DNA of 64,000 bases from Streptomyces sp. HNM0574 (GTDB taxonomy: Bacteria > Actinomycetota > Actinomycetes > Streptomycetales > Streptomycetaceae): contig NZ_JAASAH010000017.1 of NCBI RefSeq assembly GCF_012726235.1, positions 62,001 to 126,000 on the forward strand. Reading direction: 5' to 3'. A program made the position numbers and the translations under genes. Each line of letters begins with the position of its first letter. Within the stretch, counting starts at the first letter, position 1. Under the pieces are notes generated by a model. The model saw only the letters and a list, made by a program, of their open reading frames with translations, made no database searches and was not told the DNA's origin. This document shows positions 8,718-17,095 of the stretch, one piece after another.

Positions 8718-8733
8718 GAGGGTGTTAACCCTC
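8718..8733. promoter_or_regulatory. Inverted repeat GAGGGT-GTTA-ACCCTC, candidate DeoR operator upstream of permease
   Basis: Perfect six-bp inverted repeat 93 bp upstream of the permease start. Its core GGTGTTAA (8721-8728) recurs at 9777-9784, in front of the divergent catabolic operon, which supports a shared operator for the adjacent DeoR protein. No footprint evidence can be had from sequence alone. Confidence 0.4.
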
Positions 8734-8891
8734 CCGTATCCGGAGCCGTGACCTCCGCCGCGCTCGTGCCTGCGTACGGCGCCGGGGGCGGGTTCAAAGA
8801 GGGGTCGGAGGGGCGGAAAATGCCGCAAGTCCGGGGCGGCGGCCGGGTGGTGAGCGGGGGCGCGTGGGCGGGTCCCGGGCGCCGGGCGCGG

Positions 8892-9686
8892 TCAGTCCGC
8901 GTCGATCGTCCGTACGTCGGTCAGCTTGCCCATGGCGGTCAGCAATTCCTCGTCGGCCGGGCCCGTCAGCAGGACGTGGTCGAAGGAGTCCACCGGTTCG
9001 AGCCGGTGCAGTGCGCTGCGGCCGACCTTGCTGTGGTCCATCAGCAGCATGCTCTTCGCCCCGGCCTTCCGCATCGCGCGCTTGACCGTGATGATCTCCT
9101 GCTCCTGGTGGTAGGTCATGCCCGCCGTCATCGCGGAGGTGGAGAGCACCGACAGGTCGACCGAGAAGCTGCTGATCATCTCCAGCGCCGGCAGGCCGAG
9201 CCAGGAGTCGTGGGTGCGGGAGTACTCGCCGCCGATGCAGATGAGGCGGATGTCCTCGACGCTCCGCAACTCCTCCAGGATCAGGCGGTAGTTGGTGACC
9301 ACCGTCAGCGGGCCGACCTCGGGCAGCATCCGGGCCAGCGAGAGCGCGGTGGTCGAGTCGTCCAGCATCAGGGACATGCCCGGCGAGATGAAGGCGAGCG
9401 CGGCCCTCGCGAGGGCCTGCTTGTCCTGGGTCGCGGCGTGCAGCCGGAAGTCGGAGCTGGACTCGAAGACCGTGGATGGCTGGGCCGAGACGCCGCCGTG
9501 GTACTTGCGGAGGATGCCCTGCCCCGACAGCTCGGCGATGTCCCGGTGAACGGTCATGACACTCACGCCGGTCAGGGCGACCAGCTCCGTCATCGTGGCG
9601 TCCCCGTGCTCCAGGACGTGGTCGATGATCATCTGCTGTCGCTTCTGGCGCGTGGCGCGTGCGGGCTGGGGGGTCATGCGCACCAT
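8892..9686 (-). CDS. DeoR/GlpR-family transcriptional regulator
   Basis: 264 residues. The N-terminal winged HTH (residues about 15-65) has the DeoR pattern DATMTELVALTGVSVMTVHRD followed by LRKYHGG. The C-terminal sugar-phosphate sensor domain (about 80-250) has the SLMLDDSTTALSLA phosphate loop. Members repress carbohydrate operons and are released by a phosphorylated intermediate. The ATG at 9686 has AGGAGG four bases upstream. It lies between the permease gene and the divergent five-gene operon, so it probably controls both. Confidence 0.9.
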   Translation of the reverse strand: MVRMTPQPARATRQKRQQMIIDHVLEHGDATMTELVALTGVSVMTVHRDIAELSGQGILRKYHGGVSAQPSTVFESSSDFRLHAATQDKQALARAALAFISPGMSLMLDDSTTALSLARMLPEVGPLTVVTNYRLILEELRSVEDIRLICIGGEYSRTHDSWLGLPALEMISSFSVDLSVLSTSAMTAGMTYHQEQEIITVKRAMRKAGAKSMLLMDHSKVGRSALHRLEPVDSFDHVLLTGPADEELLTAMGKLTDVRTIDAD

Positions 9687-9776
9687 CCTGCCTCCTGTGC
9701 ATCCCTGCCGGCATCACCGGGAATCCCGTCCAGATCCCAAGTATCTACCAAAAGGGTGGTGACAGGTAACAGCCGT

Positions 9777-9790
9777 GGTGTTAATTTACC
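9777..9790. promoter_or_regulatory. Candidate DeoR operator (GGTGTTAATTTACC)
   Basis: AT-rich imperfect palindrome 28 bp upstream of the HAD gene start, in the DeoR/HAD divergent intergenic region. It shares GGTGTTAA with the inverted repeat at 8718-8733 in front of the permease. Confidence 0.4.
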
Positions 9791-9818
9791 GGTACCGCGA
9801 CGTTAAGGAGTGTCGGCC

Positions 9819-10490
9819 GTGGCCGAAGCAGTGGTGTTTGACATGGACGGCGTGCTCGTCGAGAGCGAGCACCTCTGGGAAGAGCTGTGGACCGCCTTCG
9901 CCGCGGAGCGGGGCGCCGCCTGGGGCCCCGAGCAGACGAAGAGCTGCCAGGGCATGAGCGCCCCCGAGTGGGCGGCGTTCCTCACCGAGTTCGCCGGCGG
10001 CGGCGACAGCGCCGAGGACACCGAACGCGCCGTGGTGGACGGGATGATCGCGAAGCTGGAGGGCGGCGACATCGAACTGCTCCCCGGCGCCCGGGAGATG
10101 GTCACCGAGGCGGCCTCGCTCGGCCCGATCGCCCTCGCCTCCTCCGCGCCCCGCCGCGTGATCGACGGCGTGCTCGTGCACCACGAGGTGGACCACCACT
10201 TCAAGGCCACCGTCTCCAGCGCCGAGGTGCCCCGCGGCAAGCCCAGCCCCGACGTCTACCTCGCCGCGGCGGAGAAGCTCGGCGTCCCCGCGGCCAAGTG
10301 CCTCGCCGTGGAGGACTCCAGCAACGGCCTGCGTGCCGCGGCCGCCGCCGGCATGACCGTCGTGGCCATCCCCAACCCGCAGTATCCGCCGGCCGAGGAC
10401 GCCCTGGCCGGGGCCTCCTTCTCCGCCTCGGAGCACGCCTCCGTGACCGCCTATCTGACCGAGCGCCTCAAGGAAGGAGACCGGGCATGA
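9819..10490 (+). CDS. HAD-superfamily sugar-phosphate phosphatase (beta-phosphoglucomutase-like subfamily)
   Basis: 223 residues. HAD motif I is VFDMDGVLVES (D8 nucleophile, D10 acid), the cap domain follows directly, motif II is ALASSAP, the motif III Lys lies in PRGKPSPDVY, and motif IV is AVEDSSNG. This matches the family that dephosphorylates small sugar or polyol phosphates. GTG at 9819 is taken as the start because AAGGAG sits eight bases upstream; the earlier GTG at 9810 overlaps that ribosome site. It is the first gene of a five-gene operon and overlaps the next by ATGA. It may clear a phosphorylated dead-end product. Confidence 0.85.
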   Translation: MAEAVVFDMDGVLVESEHLWEELWTAFAAERGAAWGPEQTKSCQGMSAPEWAAFLTEFAGGGDSAEDTERAVVDGMIAKLEGGDIELLPGAREMVTEAASLGPIALASSAPRRVIDGVLVHHEVDHHFKATVSSAEVPRGKPSPDVYLAAAEKLGVPAAKCLAVEDSSNGLRAAAAAGMTVVAIPNPQYPPAEDALAGASFSASEHASVTAYLTERLKEGDRA

Positions 10491-11539
10491 CCAAGGTTCT
10501 CGTGGCGGGTGACGATTTCGTCGCCCCCGAGCTCTTCGCGGACGCCCTGATCGGCGCCGCCCCGGGCCACACCCTCGACTTCCGTACGCTGCGCACCGGT
10601 TGGCCCGTCGAGCCCTTCGGGCCGGTCGGCGGGGTGAAGGAGGCCAGCGGCACCGAGGAGCAGGTGATCGAGGCCCTCGGGGACGCGGAGATCGCGCTCA
10701 CGCAGATGGCCCCGTTCACCGCCGAGGTGATCAAGCAGGCGCCGAACCTCCGGATGATCGGCTGCTGCCGCGGAGGCCCCGTCAACATCGACCTGGCCGC
10801 CGCCACCGCGGCCGGTATCCCCGTGACCTACGCCCCCGGGCGGAACGCCGCCGCTGCCGCCGAGTTCGCCGTCGGACTGATGCTCGCGGCCATGCGCCGC
10901 ATCCCGGCCTCCGACGCCGACCTGAAGAAGAACATCTGGCGCGGCGATTTCTACGCGTACGAGAACGCCGGCCTCGAACTCGACGGCGCCACCGTGGGCC
11001 TCGTCGGATACGGCGCGATCGGCTCCATCGTCGCCCGCGTCCTCAAGGCCTTCGGTGCGCACGTCCTCGTCGCCGACCCCTACACCGACAAGGACAAGGC
11101 CCTCAGCGACGGCGTCGAACTCGTCGTGCTGGAGGAGCTGTTGCGCCGCAGCTCCGTCGTCAGCCTGCACGCCCGCGTCACCCCCGAGACGCGGCACATG
11201 CTCAACGCCGACAACCTCCGGCTGCTCCCGCAGGGCGCCGTCCTCGTCAACTCCGCGCGCGGCGACCTGCTGGACTACGCACCGCTGCCCGGGCTCCTCG
11301 AGTCCGGCCACCTCGGTGCCCTCGCCCTGGACGTCTACGACATCGAGCCGCCGCCCGCCGACTGGCCGCTGCACTCCGCGCCGAACGTCATCACCACCCC
11401 GCATCTGGCCGGAGCCACCCGCCAGACGGCCGACCGCGCCGCCGCCATCGCCGCCGGCGAGGCCGCCCGTTTCCTGCGCGGCGAGGAACTGCGCTTCGTC
11501 GCCAACCCCGAGGCACTCCCGGGAGGACAGCGGTCATGA
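10487..11539 (+). CDS. D-isomer-specific 2-hydroxyacid dehydrogenase
   Basis: 350 residues, phosphoglycerate dehydrogenase-like fold. The NAD-binding loop GYGAIG is near residue 174, the substrate Arg lies in NSARGD near residue 257, and the catalytic His lies in TPHLAG near residue 306. The acid/base Glu falls between them, in the DVYDIEPPP stretch. The N-terminal catalytic half holds the CCRGGPVNID segment in place of the more usual GxGxDNID. It reduces or oxidises a 2-keto/2-hydroxy acid, so its place in a kinase operon suggests that an aldonate or hydroxy-acid intermediate is involved. It is coupled by 4-bp overlaps on both sides. Confidence 0.85.
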   Translation: MTKVLVAGDDFVAPELFADALIGAAPGHTLDFRTLRTGWPVEPFGPVGGVKEASGTEEQVIEALGDAEIALTQMAPFTAEVIKQAPNLRMIGCCRGGPVNIDLAAATAAGIPVTYAPGRNAAAAAEFAVGLMLAAMRRIPASDADLKKNIWRGDFYAYENAGLELDGATVGLVGYGAIGSIVARVLKAFGAHVLVADPYTDKDKALSDGVELVVLEELLRRSSVVSLHARVTPETRHMLNADNLRLLPQGAVLVNSARGDLLDYAPLPGLLESGHLGALALDVYDIEPPPADWPLHSAPNVITTPHLAGATRQTADRAAAIAAGEAARFLRGEELRFVANPEALPGGQRS

Positions 11540-12999
11540 TCGTCGGGGTGGATGTCGGTACCTCGGTCACCAAGGTCCAGCTGATCGGGCGCGACGGCCG
11601 CACCACGCCGGCGCACGAAGCCCGCAGCACCGTCTACACCCTGCCCGGACAGCGCGTCGAGCAGGATCTGGAGGAGGTCCTCGGCACCGTCGTCACCGTC
11701 GTACGGGCCGCCGTCGCCGACGCGTCGGAACTCGCCCCGGACGAACCGGTCGAGGCCCTCGCCATCACGGGGCAGGGTGACGGCCTCTGGCTGCGGGATT
11801 CCGCGGGCCGGAGCGTCGGCCGCGCCCTGTCCTGGATGGACGGCCGCGCCGCCGGTGTCCTGGAGCGCTGGACGGCGGACGGCACCGCCGCCCGCGTCCA
11901 CCGGCGCACCGGCGTCGGCCTTTTCCCCGGCTCGGCCGCCCCGCTGCTCGCCCATCTCGCCGAGCACGAGCCGGAGTTGCTCGGCCGCGCCGCCGTCGCC
12001 GGGTACTGCGTGGACGCCATAGTCCAGCGTTTCACCGGCGAGATCACCGTCAGCGCGTCCGACGCCTCCATGCCCTTCCTCGACGTGGCGAGCCTGACGT
12101 ACGACGACGAGGCCCTCGCCCTGTGCGGCCTCGCCCCGTACCGACGGCTGCTCGCCCCTCCGGCCCGGCCCGGCACCCTCCTGCCCCTGCTGCCCGAGGT
12201 CGCCGCCGAGCTCGGGCTGCCCGCCGGACTGCCCGTCTCCATGGGCCCGTTCGACATCCCGGCCTGCGGATTCGGCTCCGGACTCGCCGAGCCGGGCGAC
12301 GGCAACCTCATCATCGGCACCACCCTCGCCAGCCAGGTACTGACCGACGATCCCTCGCCCGCGTTCAGCGAGGAACCCGCCGGGATGCTCCTGGCCACCC
12401 CGTACCCGGACCGCTACCTCCGCGTCATGCCCGCCATGATCGGCACCGCCGGACTGGACTGGCTGATCAAGCTCCTCGGCGTGAAGATCGAGGAACTCGA
12501 CGCACTGCTCGCCCAGTCCCCGTACGGCGCGAACGGCGTCACCGCACTGCCCTTCCTCTCCGCCAGCGGGGAGCGCGCCCCCTTCGTGGACGCCCGCGCC
12601 AGGGGCCGGCTCGACGGCCTCACCCCGAGCACGGGCCGGGCCGACCTCGTCCGCGCCCTGTGCGAGTCCGTCGCCTACTCGGCACGGCACTGCATGGAGA
12701 CCCTCGGCATCGACGGAGCGGTCACCGCCTGTGGCGGAGGCGCACGTTCCGGGGAATGGGCGCGGATCTTCGCCGGGGTCCTCGGCCGCGATCTGTACGT
12801 CTCCGACGAAGCCGTCGGCATCCGGGGCGCCGCCCAGGCGGCCTGGGACGCCCTCGGCAGCCCCGTCGACGCCGAGGAGTGGCGGGCCAGGCGCCGCCTC
12901 GTCACGGCGGACCGCGCGGCCGTCGCCCACTACGCCGACGGATACGCCGCCTACCAGCGCACCCTCACCACGGCCCGCGAGAGCTGGAGCACCACATGA
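11536..12999 (+). CDS. FGGY-family carbohydrate kinase, erythritol kinase (EryA)-like
   Basis: 487 residues, two actin-like ATPase domains. Residues 4-13 (GVDVGTSVTK) form the phosphate 1 loop, and the ADP-binding motif ACGGGARSGEW is near 398. The substrate-side motif ITGQGDGLWL (about 76-85) followed by SWMDGRAA resembles erythritol kinases, where glycerol and xylulose kinases have a different NQR or QMH pattern. An erythritol or related tetritol/tetrose is therefore the best guess, not proven. It is coupled by 4-bp overlaps to the dehydrogenase before and the DAK-family kinase after it. Confidence 0.85.
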   Translation: MIVGVDVGTSVTKVQLIGRDGRTTPAHEARSTVYTLPGQRVEQDLEEVLGTVVTVVRAAVADASELAPDEPVEALAITGQGDGLWLRDSAGRSVGRALSWMDGRAAGVLERWTADGTAARVHRRTGVGLFPGSAAPLLAHLAEHEPELLGRAAVAGYCVDAIVQRFTGEITVSASDASMPFLDVASLTYDDEALALCGLAPYRRLLAPPARPGTLLPLLPEVAAELGLPAGLPVSMGPFDIPACGFGSGLAEPGDGNLIIGTTLASQVLTDDPSPAFSEEPAGMLLATPYPDRYLRVMPAMIGTAGLDWLIKLLGVKIEELDALLAQSPYGANGVTALPFLSASGERAPFVDARARGRLDGLTPSTGRADLVRALCESVAYSARHCMETLGIDGAVTACGGGARSGEWARIFAGVLGRDLYVSDEAVGIRGAAQAAWDALGSPVDAEEWRARRRLVTADRAAVAHYADGYAAYQRTLTTARESWSTT

Positions 13000-14771
13000 C
13001 CAGGCTGTTCAACGACCCGGCGCGTTTCGCGGACGACATGGTCGCCGGTTTCGCCGCCGCCCACCCCGAACACGTCACGGCAGTGCACGGCGGCGTCGTC
13101 CGCGCCGACCGCCCGCGCGACGGCAAGGTCGCGGTGCTCACCGGCGGCGGTTCGGGCCACTACCCCGCCTTCTGCGGCGTCGTCGGCCCCGGCTTCGCGG
13201 ACGGCTCCGTCATCGGCAACGTCTTCACCTCCCCGTCCGCGGCCCAGGCGCACGCGGTCGCCACCGCGGCCGAGACCGGCGGCGGCGTCCTCTTCCTCTT
13301 CGGCAACTACGCCGGGGACGTCATGAACTTCGGCCTCGCGGCACAGCAGTTGACCGCCGAGGGCGTACCGGCACGCTGCTTCGCCATCACCGACGACATC
13401 GCCAGCGCCCCGGCTGAGGACGCCGTCAGGCGGCGCGGCATAGCCGGCGACTTCGTGGTCTTCAAGGCCGCCTCGGCCGCCGCCGAGGAGGGGGCCACGC
13501 TGGAGGAGGTGGTGCGCGTCGCCGAGCACGCCAACGCCCGCACCCGCACCCTCGGCGTCGCTTTCGCCGGATGTACGCTCCCCGGCCAGAGCGAGCCCCT
13601 GTTCACCGTCCCTGAGGGCAAGCTCGGTCTCGGCCTGGGCATACACGGCGAACCCGGCGTCAGCGAGAGCGAGTTGACCACCGCGGAGGAGCTGGCCCAC
13701 ACCCTCGTCGACGGTCTCCTCGCCGAACGCCCCGCCGCCGGCGGAGAGCGGGTGGCCGTCATCCTCAACGGCCTGGGCTCCACCAAGTACGAAGAGCTGT
13801 ACGTCCTGTGGGCCAGCGTCTCCCGGCTGCTCGCCGAGGCGGGGCTGGAGCCGGTACGCCCCGAGGTCGGCGAACTCGTCACCAGCCTCGACATGGCGGG
13901 CTGTTCCCTCACCCTGACCTGGCTCGACGACGCACTCGAACGGTACTGGCTGGCCCCCACCGACACCCCCGCCTTCCGCCGCGGCGACCCGGCCCGCACC
14001 CCGCGCCAGGGCACCGCCCCGCAGCCGCGCGCCGGCGTCCCCGCCACGTCAACGGCCCGTGACGGCAAGCCCGTTCGCCCGGCCGTCCCCCTCGCACAGG
14101 GGCAAGCAGCCGGCACCGCGGCCCTGGCCGTCCGCGCGCTCCACGCCGCGCACACCGTCCTGCACGACCAGGAGGAGGCCCTCGGACGGCTGGACGCCGT
14201 CGCGGGCGACGGTGATCACGGCCGGGGCATGTGCAAGGGCATCGACGCCGCGGTCGCCGCCGCCGAGCAGGCCCACGCCGAACGGGCCGCGCCCGCAGCG
14301 GTGTTGGCCGCAGCGGGTGACGCCTGGGCGGCCGAGGCCGGCGGCACCTCCGGCGCCCTGTGGGGCGCGGGCCTCCGCGCGGTCGGCGCGGGGCTTCCCG
14401 ACGACCGCGCGCCCGGGACCGAGGAGTTGGCCCTCGCCGCCGAGTCCGCGCTGGCCGCCGTCACCGGCCTCGGCAAGGCCGAGCCGGGCGACAAGACGCT
14501 GGTCGACGCCCTCGCCCCGTTCGTGACGGCCTTCGCGGAGGCGCTCCGCGACGGCACCACCGTCACCGAGGCGTTCACCGGCGCGGCCGAGACGGCCCGT
14601 ACGGCGGCCGAGGAGACGGCGGGGCTCCGCCCGCGCCTGGGCCGGGCCCGCCCGCTCGCCGAGCGCAGCATCGGCACCCCCGATCCGGGCGCGGTCTCCC
14701 TCGCCGCCGTCCTCACCACCGTCGCTGCCGAGGCCCGGCAGCCCGCCCGTACCGTTCCGCAGCAGAGCTGA
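12996..14771 (+). CDS. Fused DhaK-DhaL dihydroxyacetone-kinase-family ketose kinase
   Basis: 591 residues: DhaK domain (1-330), linker (about 330-375, Pro/Arg/Thr-rich), DhaL ATP-binding domain (about 380-580). DhaK residues matching those known in E. coli are present: H55 in GSGHYPAF, D108 in NYAGDVMNF, and H216 in GIHGEPG, which forms the covalent hemiaminal with the ketose. The DhaL Mg-binding aspartates are in VAGDGDHGRG near 405. ATP-dependent fused forms phosphorylate dihydroxyacetone or, in actinobacterial tetritol pathways, D- or L-erythrulose. With an RpiB-type isomerase next and an EryA-like kinase before, erythrulose is favoured (inference). It overlaps the upstream gene by 4 bp. 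Confidence 0.9.
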   Translation: MTRLFNDPARFADDMVAGFAAAHPEHVTAVHGGVVRADRPRDGKVAVLTGGGSGHYPAFCGVVGPGFADGSVIGNVFTSPSAAQAHAVATAAETGGGVLFLFGNYAGDVMNFGLAAQQLTAEGVPARCFAITDDIASAPAEDAVRRRGIAGDFVVFKAASAAAEEGATLEEVVRVAEHANARTRTLGVAFAGCTLPGQSEPLFTVPEGKLGLGLGIHGEPGVSESELTTAEELAHTLVDGLLAERPAAGGERVAVILNGLGSTKYEELYVLWASVSRLLAEAGLEPVRPEVGELVTSLDMAGCSLTLTWLDDALERYWLAPTDTPAFRRGDPARTPRQGTAPQPRAGVPATSTARDGKPVRPAVPLAQGQAAGTAALAVRALHAAHTVLHDQEEALGRLDAVAGDGDHGRGMCKGIDAAVAAAEQAHAERAAPAAVLAAAGDAWAAEAGGTSGALWGAGLRAVGAGLPDDRAPGTEELALAAESALAAVTGLGKAEPGDKTLVDALAPFVTAFAEALRDGTTVTEAFTGAAETARTAAEETAGLRPRLGRARPLAERSIGTPDPGAVSLAAVLTTVAAEARQPARTVPQQS

Positions 14772-14780
14772 GGTAGCCCA

Positions 14781-15266
14781 ATGACCAGCGAGAACGCCTC
14801 CGGCCCCCGCCCGTTCCGGATCGTCGTCGGCTGTGACGACGCGGGCCTCGAGTACAAGGAGGCCCTCAAGCAGGACCTCAAGAGCGATGCCCGGGTCGTG
14901 GAGGTCACCGACGTCGGCGTCGGCAGCGACGAGCACACCGCCTATCCGCATGTGGCCGTCGAGGCGGCCCGCCGGGTTGCCGAGGGCGAGGCGGACCGCG
15001 CCCTCCTCATCTGCGGCACGGGCCTGGGGGTGGCCATCAGCGCCAACAAGGTCCCGGGCATACGCGCGGTCACGGCGCACGACAGCTACTCCGTGCGCCG
15101 TTCCGTCCTGAGCAACAACGCCCAGGTGCTGTGCTTCGGCCAGCGTGTGATCGGCCTGGAGCTGGCCCGGACCCTCGTCGACGAGTGGCTCGACCAGCGC
15201 TTCGACGAGCGCTCCGCCTCGGCCGAGAAGGTCGCCGCGATCAGCGGCTACGAACGCTCCTGCTGA
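14781..15266 (+). CDS. RpiB/LacAB-family sugar-phosphate isomerase (possible D-erythrulose-4-phosphate isomerase)
   Basis: 161 residues. Conserved RpiB features are the N-terminal GCDDAGLEYK loop, the nucleophile Cys in LLICGTGLGVAISANK, and the phosphate-binding SNNAQVL segment. RpiB proteins interconvert aldose and ketose 5-phosphates. Relatives in Mycobacterium tetritol catabolism convert D-erythrulose 4-phosphate to D-erythrose 4-phosphate, which would follow directly from the adjacent DAK-family kinase. Sequence alone cannot separate this from ribose-5-phosphate isomerase. It starts 9 bp after the kinase stop and is the last gene before a strong hairpin. Confidence 0.88.
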   Translation: MTSENASGPRPFRIVVGCDDAGLEYKEALKQDLKSDARVVEVTDVGVGSDEHTAYPHVAVEAARRVAEGEADRALLICGTGLGVAISANKVPGIRAVTAHDSYSVRRSVLSNNAQVLCFGQRVIGLELARTLVDEWLDQRFDERSASAEKVAAISGYERSC

Positions 15267-15276
15267 CCTGCGGTTT

Positions 15277-15332
15277 GAGACTTCGCCCGGCCGCACCCGC
15301 CCGATTCGGGGCCGCAGGCCGGGCAAAGTCTC
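15277..15332 (+). terminator. Terminator hairpin of the polyol/tetrose operon
   Basis: Sixteen-position stem (15277-15292 with 15317-15332) with one C/A mismatch and a 24-nt loop, starting 11 bp after the isomerase stop codon. Confidence 0.7.
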
Positions 15333-15441
15333 GGCCAGCAGTTCAATGAGACTCTCGAAGCCGTGCCGCGCGGACAGGGAAGCGTGGCCCGCGAGCCGTT
15401 TCCCGGTCTCGCGGTGCGAGCGGAACGGCAGGGAGGCGAGG

Positions 15442-15636
15442 GTGAAGTTCGTTCTCGAGGTCGAGATGGGTGCCACGGGCTTCGACGGCGATGCGGCCCA
15501 GGAGTTGGGCCGCATCCTGCGGTACTGGGGCGGCAACCTGCACCACTACGAACTGAAGCCGGGGGACGGGTCGGCCGTGTACGACTCGCAGTACCGCGAG
15601 GTCGGCCGGTGGAGCGTCGCCGCGCCGGCGGAGTAG
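15442..15636 (+). CDS. Small conserved-looking hypothetical protein
   Basis: 64 residues, starting VKFVLEVEMG and ending WSVAAPAE. GTG at 15442 has GGGAGGCGAGG immediately upstream, which is a better start than the ATG at 15346. It is acidic and contains YWGGNLHHYELKPGDGSAVY; no known motif was recognised. The strand pattern (convergent with the cold shock gene across a bidirectional hairpin) and codon use fit a real gene. Function unknown. Confidence 0.6.
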   Translation: MKFVLEVEMGATGFDGDAAQELGRILRYWGGNLHHYELKPGDGSAVYDSQYREVGRWSVAAPAE

Positions 15637-15650
15637 CCCCGTACAAGGCA

Positions 15651-15681
15651 GGAGCCCCCGCCGGTGACCGGCGGGGGCTCC
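15651..15681. terminator. Bidirectional terminator between small ORF and cold shock gene
   Basis: Near-perfect 31-bp palindrome (GGAGCCCCCGCCGGT at 15651-15665 with its complement at 15667-15681) in the 63-bp gap between convergent stops, so it can serve both strands. Confidence 0.8.
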
Positions 15682-15699
15682 TTGGGTGGTGCTCTCAGC

Positions 15700-15903
15700 T
15701 CACTGTGCGGTGACGTTCTCCGCCTGCGGGCCCTTGGGGCCCTGGGTGACGTCGAACGTCACGATCTGGTTCTCCTCCAGGGAGCGGAAACCAGTCGCGT
15801 TGATCGCGGAGTAGTGGACGAAGACATCGGGACCGCCGCCGTCCTGGGCAATGAAACCAAAGCCCTTCTCGGCGTTGAACCACTTGACGGTTCCGGTAGC
15901 CAT
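15700..15903 (-). CDS. CspA-family cold shock protein
   Basis: 67 residues, a single cold-shock OB-fold domain. RNP1 is KGFGFI (14-19) and RNP2 is VFVHYSAI (27-34), with the KWFNAEKG start typical of actinobacterial Csp proteins. It binds single-stranded RNA/DNA and acts as an RNA chaperone. AAGGAGG lies four bases before the ATG. The gap up to the next gene (about 226 bp) allows a long 5' leader, as is common for csp genes; no leader structure was resolved by eye. Confidence 0.95.
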   Translation of the reverse strand: MATGTVKWFNAEKGFGFIAQDGGGPDVFVHYSAINATGFRSLEENQIVTFDVTQGPKGPQAENVTAQ

Positions 15904-16116
15904 AAGCCCTCCTTGGGCCTATAAGGGTCGCCCTGCTCCCAGAACCCCGCTAAGAAGTCTCTGAAAACGGCAAGAGCCCGCGGTCACATGCTCCGCAGGC
16001 TCTGTACTGCAAGGGAAACCAAACTGCAACTTGCGGCGAGCGTAGCACGGTGCACTTGGGAGGGGGAAGAGCCAAGATCCCCGAGACCCCTGCACCGGCA
16101 GCTCCGTGCCCAGGCG

Positions 16117-16122
16117 TACCCT
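16117..16122 (+). promoter_or_regulatory. Putative -10 box for leaderless mqnA
   Basis: TACCCT ends seven bases before the chosen GTG, the spacing expected when transcription starts at the initiation codon. No clear -35 box is seen. Confidence 0.4.
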
Positions 16123-16129
16123 CCGAAGG

Positions 16130-16993
16130 GTGACTGCGCAACCGAGTTCTCGCCCCCGAGTCGGGCACATCCAGTTCCTGAACTGTCTGCCGCTCTACTG
16201 GGGCCTCGTCCACACCGGCACCCTGCTCGATCTGGAGCTGACCCGGGACACTCCTGAAAAGCTGAGTGAACAGCTGGTGAACGGCCATCTCGATATCGGG
16301 CCCGTCACACTTGTTGAATTCCTCAAGAATGCTGACGACCTCGTCGCACTGCCGGATATCGCGGTCGGATGCGACGGCCAGGTGATGTCCTGCGAGATCG
16401 TCTCCCGGGTCCCGCTCGACCAGCTGGACGGAGAGAAGGTCGCCCTCGGGTCCACCTCCCGTACCTCGGTCCGGCTGGCGCGGCTGCTGCTGGCGGAGAG
16501 GTTCGGCGTCCAGCCCGAGTACTACACGTGCGCGCCCGACCTCGCGGCCATGATGAGCGAGGCCCAGGCGGCCGTGGTGATCGGCGACCTCGGTCTGCGC
16601 GCGTACCTCCGTGATCTTCCCGATGACGAGCTGTACGTCTACGACCTCGGTGAGCTGTGGAAGGAGTGGACGGGGCTCCCCTTCGTCTTCGCGATCTGGG
16701 CCGTACGCCGCGACTACCTGGCGCGGGAGCCCGAGATGGTGCGCGACGTGCACCGGGCGTTCCTCGCCTCGCGCGACCTGTCGCTGGAAGAGGTCGGGAA
16801 GGTGGCCGAACACGCGTCCCGCTGGGAGGTCTTCGAGCCGCCGGTCCTGGAGCGGTACTTCACCACCCTCGACTTCCGGTTCTCGGAGCGGCAGCTGGAG
16901 GGCGTCACGGAGTTCACCCGTCGCACCGGCGGCCAGGACTACCCGGAGCAGGTCGACGTGCGGCTGCTGCCCCCGGTGCCCGCGCACGACTGA
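16130..16993 (+). CDS. mqnA: Chorismate dehydratase MqnA (futalosine menaquinone pathway)
   Basis: 287 residues. The family core RVGHIQFLNCLPLYWGL opens the protein, and LDIGPVTLVEFLKN, VALGSTSRTSVRLA and KEWTGLPFVFAIW follow as in MqnA. It dehydrates chorismate to 3-enolpyruvylbenzoate, the first step of the futalosine route used by Streptomyces. GTG at 16130 gives the same short N-terminus as its S. coelicolor homologue; a GTG at 16106 is possible but has no ribosome site. A TACCCT box at 16117-16122, seven bases before 16130, suggests a leaderless transcript. mqnC follows after one intervening gene. Confidence 0.93.
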   Translation: MTAQPSSRPRVGHIQFLNCLPLYWGLVHTGTLLDLELTRDTPEKLSEQLVNGHLDIGPVTLVEFLKNADDLVALPDIAVGCDGQVMSCEIVSRVPLDQLDGEKVALGSTSRTSVRLARLLLAERFGVQPEYYTCAPDLAAMMSEAQAAVVIGDLGLRAYLRDLPDDELYVYDLGELWKEWTGLPFVFAIWAVRRDYLAREPEMVRDVHRAFLASRDLSLEEVGKVAEHASRWEVFEPPVLERYFTTLDFRFSERQLEGVTEFTRRTGGQDYPEQVDVRLLPPVPAHD

Positions 16994-17095
16994 CGCCCGC
17001 CCTCCCCTTCCGCCGGTGGCGAGGAAGGGGGCTGGCCCGTGGGCGAGTTCGGCATAGGGTGGTGCACCGCGCAGACCAGAGGTGGGGGATCACTC

